A DNA stretch of 55,454 nt from Saccoglossus kowalevskii (Eukaryota; Hemichordata; Enteropneusta; Harrimaniidae), in NCBI RefSeq assembly GCF_000003605.2, contig NW_003118931.1, positions 583,489 to 638,942 of the forward strand, in the 5' to 3' direction. The notes beneath the pieces are model-generated. The model ran no database searches. It saw only the letters and a list, made by a program, of their open reading frames with translations, and was not told where the DNA came from. Below, in pieces: positions 50,703 through 55,454 of the stretch (position 1 is the first letter of the stretch; the number at the start of each line of letters is the position of its first letter). The position numbers were made by a program, and so were the translations under genes.

Positions 50703-50716
50703 GTTTCCATGGAGAC
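50703..50716 (-). promoter_or_regulatory. Second RFX X-box consensus match upstream of the bHLH gene
   Basis: On the minus strand it reads GTCTCCATGGAAAC, again a full consensus match, and it shares the flanking TTTTT with the site at 50037. It lies about 1.8 kb upstream of the bHLH start codon. Confidence 0.35.
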
Positions 50717-53700
50717 TTTTTTCCAAAGGGACTTGTTCTCACTTATACAAAATACCATTGCAAATGAATCACAATGGATGTTCATGATAAGTATTGGACG
50801 TCATAATATTAACGGCCAAAACGTTTGTGAAGATATATTTTTATTGTGAAAGTTGACTTTTACAGTTCGGCGTTCAAAGTTTAATACCGTGACCGTGACC
50901 CCTGGGTTGCCCACTTCGCTATATTGCGGTACTGTACGCCTCGGCGGTAGAAGACGTGAAACTGACGGAACAGCCGACTAATTTCCAGTGGACCGACTAC
51001 GGCAGACCAACGCCAGCGAGCTTGGACGGACGTGATGAACCTGGATGAATCCGACATTGATTGCCACCTAGTTTAACCCAGACAATATTACATTTATTTC
51101 TAATCACTGCTTTGTTTTCGAAGATTCAAGTATCGTATTTCTACATTAGCTATGGAAACCACATGATCATTTACTCGACTAAGTGATGCAATTGATGTCA
51201 GTTTGGTGGTGATACAAGTCCCAGTTATTTTTATTGAACAATACTGTACAATTTTATGACACATTAAATCACGAAATACTTATCATTGCGTGATTACAAT
51301 AATCATAGACGAGAGATTTTAATTAAATCATTAAAAAAACATGCTCACGCGATGTCAACGCGTAAATTATTATTTCAGTGACGTCGCGCTGTTCAGAATG
51401 TCCGCCACTCCAGCCAATCAAAGTACTGATTGCAGAGAGTTGACTGATATCATGAACTTTTATTTGATCTGAAAAAATACGTTGGTGATTGTGGCATAAT
51501 CTTAATAGCTTTATTGTAAATCACAACAGTTTTTTCAGCAGAACAACTATTTTTGTATCAAATACGATCGACGATATAACTGAGATGTTATACTCCATAG
51601 CTGTGCATTCTTACTGTAACACTGTCTTCAAATTATTCTAATATCTACCGAAATTATGAATAAATTACTGACTTGTGTTCACTGTTATAATTGTTCCAAA
51701 TAGACGTTTTCAAAAACTTTCGCTGCCAAAGAGGTTTTTCGGACGTCATATTCTTCAAACCAATAAATTTCTACTGATAAAACAACTACAAAACTACATT
51801 TCGTATTACCTTGCATAATGTAAATGTACAGTGACTGTAGATTTAACACAAATATCTTGACACTTGACAATAAGCTCTTCGATTCATTTAAATTATTTCA
51901 TGGGATATTTTTGGCTAAACATTATATTTGAAATTTAATGCAACTGTAATCTAAAGAATAAAACTGTATTTCCATGCTTTGTTTAGTTTTTCTGATACCC
52001 TGTAAATGAGGAAAAGAACAGCGCCCTAAAATTGTGATAAATTTACCGGAATAAATAATCTGTTGAGAGCTTGGAGTGTATATCTGCTTGTTCTGAATGA
52101 TTTGAGCAAGTTTCGCAGCCAAACTTAATAAATCGTTACTGCAGTCAACGTTTAGCATTACCACGATGGCTGCGAGTTCCTGCAATATGCATAGCTTAAG
52201 GTCTCATGCTACTAATCAACCAATGGCTGCTCGTAGCCAATTTAAATGCCTTGCAAGAACCAATGAAATTTTTTAAACATTTATTTTCTCAGGTGCTCCC
52301 TGTTTGAGGGCGTAATCACCTGGGTCAAAGGTGAGACCAACATGTGGTCTTTTGTTTACTACTTAGCGGCTGTGTACCTGTGGGTTTATTCTGTGTGTAT
52401 TTGGATGTTCTAATCTTGGTCTAATCTTTCCAGTAATTTCTCTTGGTGCAATCCAAATACAGTAGGTGTGTCTTGTTTACCTGAGATTTGCAAGAGTTTG
52501 AGCTGGCCAACATGTTATTTTTTTCATATGGTTTATTACTGGCATGTTGATTTCCCATTTTTGAGCCATGTTTTCAACTTTCTTTATCATTTTCACATAG
52601 CTATCTCGTCATATGTTAACATTGTCGTCTATGGAAATTAGTGGTATGAGCCCATAATGTATATTGCTCACTTCTGACCACGCAGATAACGTTTATTAAA
52701 ACAAAAATAGACAGCTTAGCGACTGCTTACAGCGCCCTCGTCGTTCAATACAATGTTCATGGGCATAATTTACTGACATGACTGAGAGGTCAACACACAG
52801 CTCACAATTGCCTATTGGCCTCGATGACCATACTGTGTTTACGTTTATTTAAAGGGAAACCGCTCAATCCCATGGATTGTACCAAAGAATCATGGGACAC
52901 TGTTGTTTATGTTGTTTACAATGTTAATCTATCTTTTGTTATCCATTGTTATTTTAATCCAGAATGTAAATTTGTTGTGAGATTAGGCTTAACTGGAAGG
53001 TGCCCCTTTAATAAGTTTTGTTCCGTACACCGGGTTTCATGAAAGCGTGAATTTGGTATTTGCTCTTCATTTAAATCTATAGGAGATGTTTTCATTGGCT
53101 GGAAAAACCATCGGTGACGTCTATTACCCACGAATCTTTTAGGGTTTCATCAATTATTGACCGATTTACCGCCATGAACTCATACCATTGATTCCATAGA
53201 AATTGTGTAAAACAGTGATTTGTTCGCTGAAGACAATTTAAATGAGTGTCAGTACAAGGAGTACCATTATCGCTTGACACAGAAAAAATGTAAAAACGAG
53301 CCAGTGTCAAAGAAGAGATTAAAGGTTAACTGACCACAGTGGAGTTCTTTATGGGCGGTATTCATCCGCTAACTTAAGGCATTTTAATTTATAAACATGA
53401 CTAGTCTTTGTCTGATATTACAATATTGACAAAGATATATTTTAAACGTAGAATGATTGAAGCGGCACAGCCATCGCAACGTACCGTGATCGAATGGGTC
53501 CATATGCTACGTATACAAAATTCAATGTTTTACATGCGCGCTATCCGCGCTGTCGTAAGATTTTAAAATGTCGTATTTCATTTTCTCCACGTTGGATTCT
53601 TTCACAACAAATCATATGTGTCCAAAACTTTACGTTCAATAAATCCTTCCGTGAGGGTTATATTGTAAATCAAACATCATGCACAAAATGTTGTCATTGT

Positions 53701-54119
53701 TGGTCAATCTAGCCTTACAAAGGCTGACGTGCAAGTGAGCCCGTCGGTGAGGGCGAAGTAACGTAAATTGGGGGTCTTGTAGGTTTATTTTCTTTTATTA
53801 GACAATTTGTATCACTGGAATCTCTGGTTGTCAAGTGAAATTAACACTGCTTTGGTCATATCTTGAACATATCGTGACATTGTGTTAATTAGTTGTCGTC
53901 ACGGTTATGCCGTGACGTCACTGTTTCCAAAAAGATTTGGCGTACGCCTACACAACTGCTGATCATCGTCTTCTGCGCTTGTGCCACACTTCCGTATAAC
54001 CACGATTATACAAAGCTATATCAAGTTCACCGTTGGCACAATTATAATCTGAATACGCGACAGAATAGACAATTCTATTGTAAGTATGCTTGAGATTTTT
54101 CATTCAAGTTTCAAGATAA

Positions 54120-54509
54120 ATAAATCAGGCTGAGCCAGTACGATATACTAACATCGCTCATCCAAAACAAACTGAGCGTAAAAATGGCGTACAATCATCT
54201 ACAGAAAAAAAGTCTAAAAAAAATCGACTGGATGAGCTTGATTGTACAGGGAGGACATGGAAGGACAGCTGGTACAGGTTACAGGAAATAAAAAAAGGCA
54301 TTTTACATAGTGAGACCGATGTCAATCATACCCAAAAGATTGAAAGTTTTATTCAAAATTGGTGTGAGAACCGTGACGTTAGCCTGAAAACAGGAGAAAA
54401 AAAAGACATGACGCACCATACAAGAAGACTTTACAATATAGGGATTAAATGTAATCATTTAAAGTTTTCTTCAAAATACAGGTTATTCCCCAATTACGTG
54501 CACGTATAA
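54120..54509 (+). CDS. Exon-like open frame of unknown identity
   Basis: A stop-free frame of 129 codons ends in TAA at 54507-54509. It has no early ATG (first Met near codon 97), so it would have to be an internal or terminal exon. The peptide is hydrophilic and protein-like, with a Lys/Glu-rich stretch, then LDCTGRTWKDSWYRLQEIKK and KIESFIQNWCENRDVSLK. A weak acceptor (AAATCAG|GC at 54128) and a possible donor (TACAG|GTTATT at 54480) bracket it. I do not recognise the family. A frame of this length is not statistically rare in 55 kb, so it may be chance. Confidence 0.3.
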   Translation: MNQAEPVRYTNIAHPKQTERKNGVQSSTEKKSKKNRLDELDCTGRTWKDSWYRLQEIKKGILHSETDVNHTQKIESFIQNWCENRDVSLKTGEKKDMTHHTRRLYNIGIKCNHLKFSSKYRLFPNYVHV

Positions 54510-55454
54510 CAAACTTTAAAGACACTTTAAAGAAAATTCCATAAAATCACAGATCGGATAAATACTGTTTCAAAACAGTCAATATTTTTGTTATGAAAAT
54601 TCAATTATCAATTCATTTCAAATGGTTTTAAATATATTTTACACACCAAATATTTATCAACCCCAAATGGGAGCGGAGAATGTGTCGCCGAAAACTCTAG
54701 TAGACAAGTAAATGTGTACAAATGCGTACGATGCAACTGGGTAGTTTTGGGCGAGATATTGTCTGATACATTTGGGTAGGCATTTTAATTCAATGATGCA
54801 AATGCGCAATATTGTTGAACCTGGTTAATTTGGGCGTTACACAACGTTTATCGGCTAATTTCTAAAAGACGAATATGGTTTGGATTTTAAATTGTATCTA
54901 TTGCCACCAGGCTCACCTTGCCAGCTTTGAAGGTGGCATTGATTTGAAGTCAGCGGTAATATTACACTTTGTTTTGCGAAATGCGGTGAGTTTATCTATT
55001 CAGTTAGAAATGGTAGACTGCAGGTGATATTACCAACTTTCAATAGGTTCAAAAACCTAACTGGTCATCAGATAAGGATGCTCCAAAAATTATCACACAC
55101 AAATCAGTTGAACCTCTGAGAACGTCAGTGGTTTCGGCAAGATGGTCGCCATTTTAAAAATGATAATACCTAATTTTGGGGCGTTTTTATTTTTCAAAAC
55201 GTTTGTTGGATCCTAGTTATTAGATCGCATGGCTTTTCGAAGGGTCACACACCAGATCACAGTGAGAATAGTTGTCGTGTAGCTACTAAGGTCAGTGTAC
55301 GTATACAGATGTTGCAATAGAACCCTCTGTGTCGGCAGACGTGGTATTTCCACATGTTTGCGCTGAATAACACGTAATACATCGTACAGAAGTGATTAAG
55401 CAAAGAATGCAAATATTGATGTCTGGACGTAATGATGTTATTCTGTCATGATAG
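54510..55454. other. No gene recognised
   Basis: This is AT-rich sequence to the window end with no open frame over 60 codons and no repeat that I could define. Confidence 0.5.

Larger units (their letters stand above)
49171..54119. other. Upstream intergenic region, no gene recognised
   Basis: Two X-box matches (50037, 50703) and a partial dispersed repeat (about 50502-50546) are the only structured signals seen. Open frames are short and unrecognised. A strong donor-like GTAAGT follows an open frame at 53893-54080 but no acceptor partner could be fixed. Confidence 0.45.

Noticed and set aside
1-55454. CRISPR arrays, prokaryotic operons, riboswitches
   Set aside because: The DNA is eukaryotic; the tandem arrays present have no spacer structure and no associated genes.

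Overview
The window is animal genomic DNA. It is AT-rich, has introns with GT...AG borders, is rich in transposon debris and contains two assembly gaps (14031-14848 and 37765-37966). The serotonin-receptor gene has a second extracellular loop very close to the vertebrate 5-HT1A type, and there is a decayed Crypton-like recombinase. Together these suggest an invertebrate deuterostome, with a hemichordate or lancelet-like animal as my best guess; this is an inference and the species cannot be fixed from the sequence.

Region 1 (1-13.4 kb) holds one multi-exon gene on the + strand. It is an orthologue of the uncharacterised membrane protein KIAA2013. Eleven phase-compatible exons (1379-12176) give about 471 residues down to a natural stop. 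The first quarter of the protein lies upstream of the window or was not found. Its introns carry a LINE tail, a decayed Crypton-like tyrosine recombinase on the opposite strand (2635-3614), a MITE (6626-6836) and older duplications. This part is strongly CpG-poor and carries five copies of the palindrome TACCGGTA.

Region 2 (13.4-23.9 kb) is intergenic: microsatellites, a gap, a 68-bp tandem array that runs into the gap, a second LINE tail, and two long foldback elements, one with an 8-bp target-site duplication. CpG frequency rises sharply at about 16 kb and stays high in the sampled region further right.

Region 3 (23.9-25.1 kb) is an intronless aminergic GPCR on the - strand, a 5-HT1A-like serotonin receptor of 367 residues.

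Region 4 (25-47.9 kb) is a long gene-poor interval with a second MITE copy, a 0.4-kb foldback element with a target-site duplication, dispersed and tandem repeats and the second gap.

Region 5 (47.9-48.9 kb) is a bHLH transcription factor of the Ptf1a/Fer group on the - strand. The long open frame holds the bHLH domain; a 320-bp phase-1 intron leads to a short second coding exon that finishes the protein. Candidate RFX X-box motifs lie 1.1 and 1.8 kb upstream. Region 6 (49-55.5 kb) has no recognised gene, only an exon-like open frame at 54120-54509.

The three identified genes do not form a pathway: one is a probable housekeeping secretory-pathway membrane protein, one a neurotransmitter receptor and one a neural/pancreatic-type cell-fate regulator. 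I found no evidence of a novel multi-gene system. The most interesting signals are the sharp CpG domain boundary, the clustered TACCGGTA octamer, the foldback elements with target-site duplications and the split bHLH tail.
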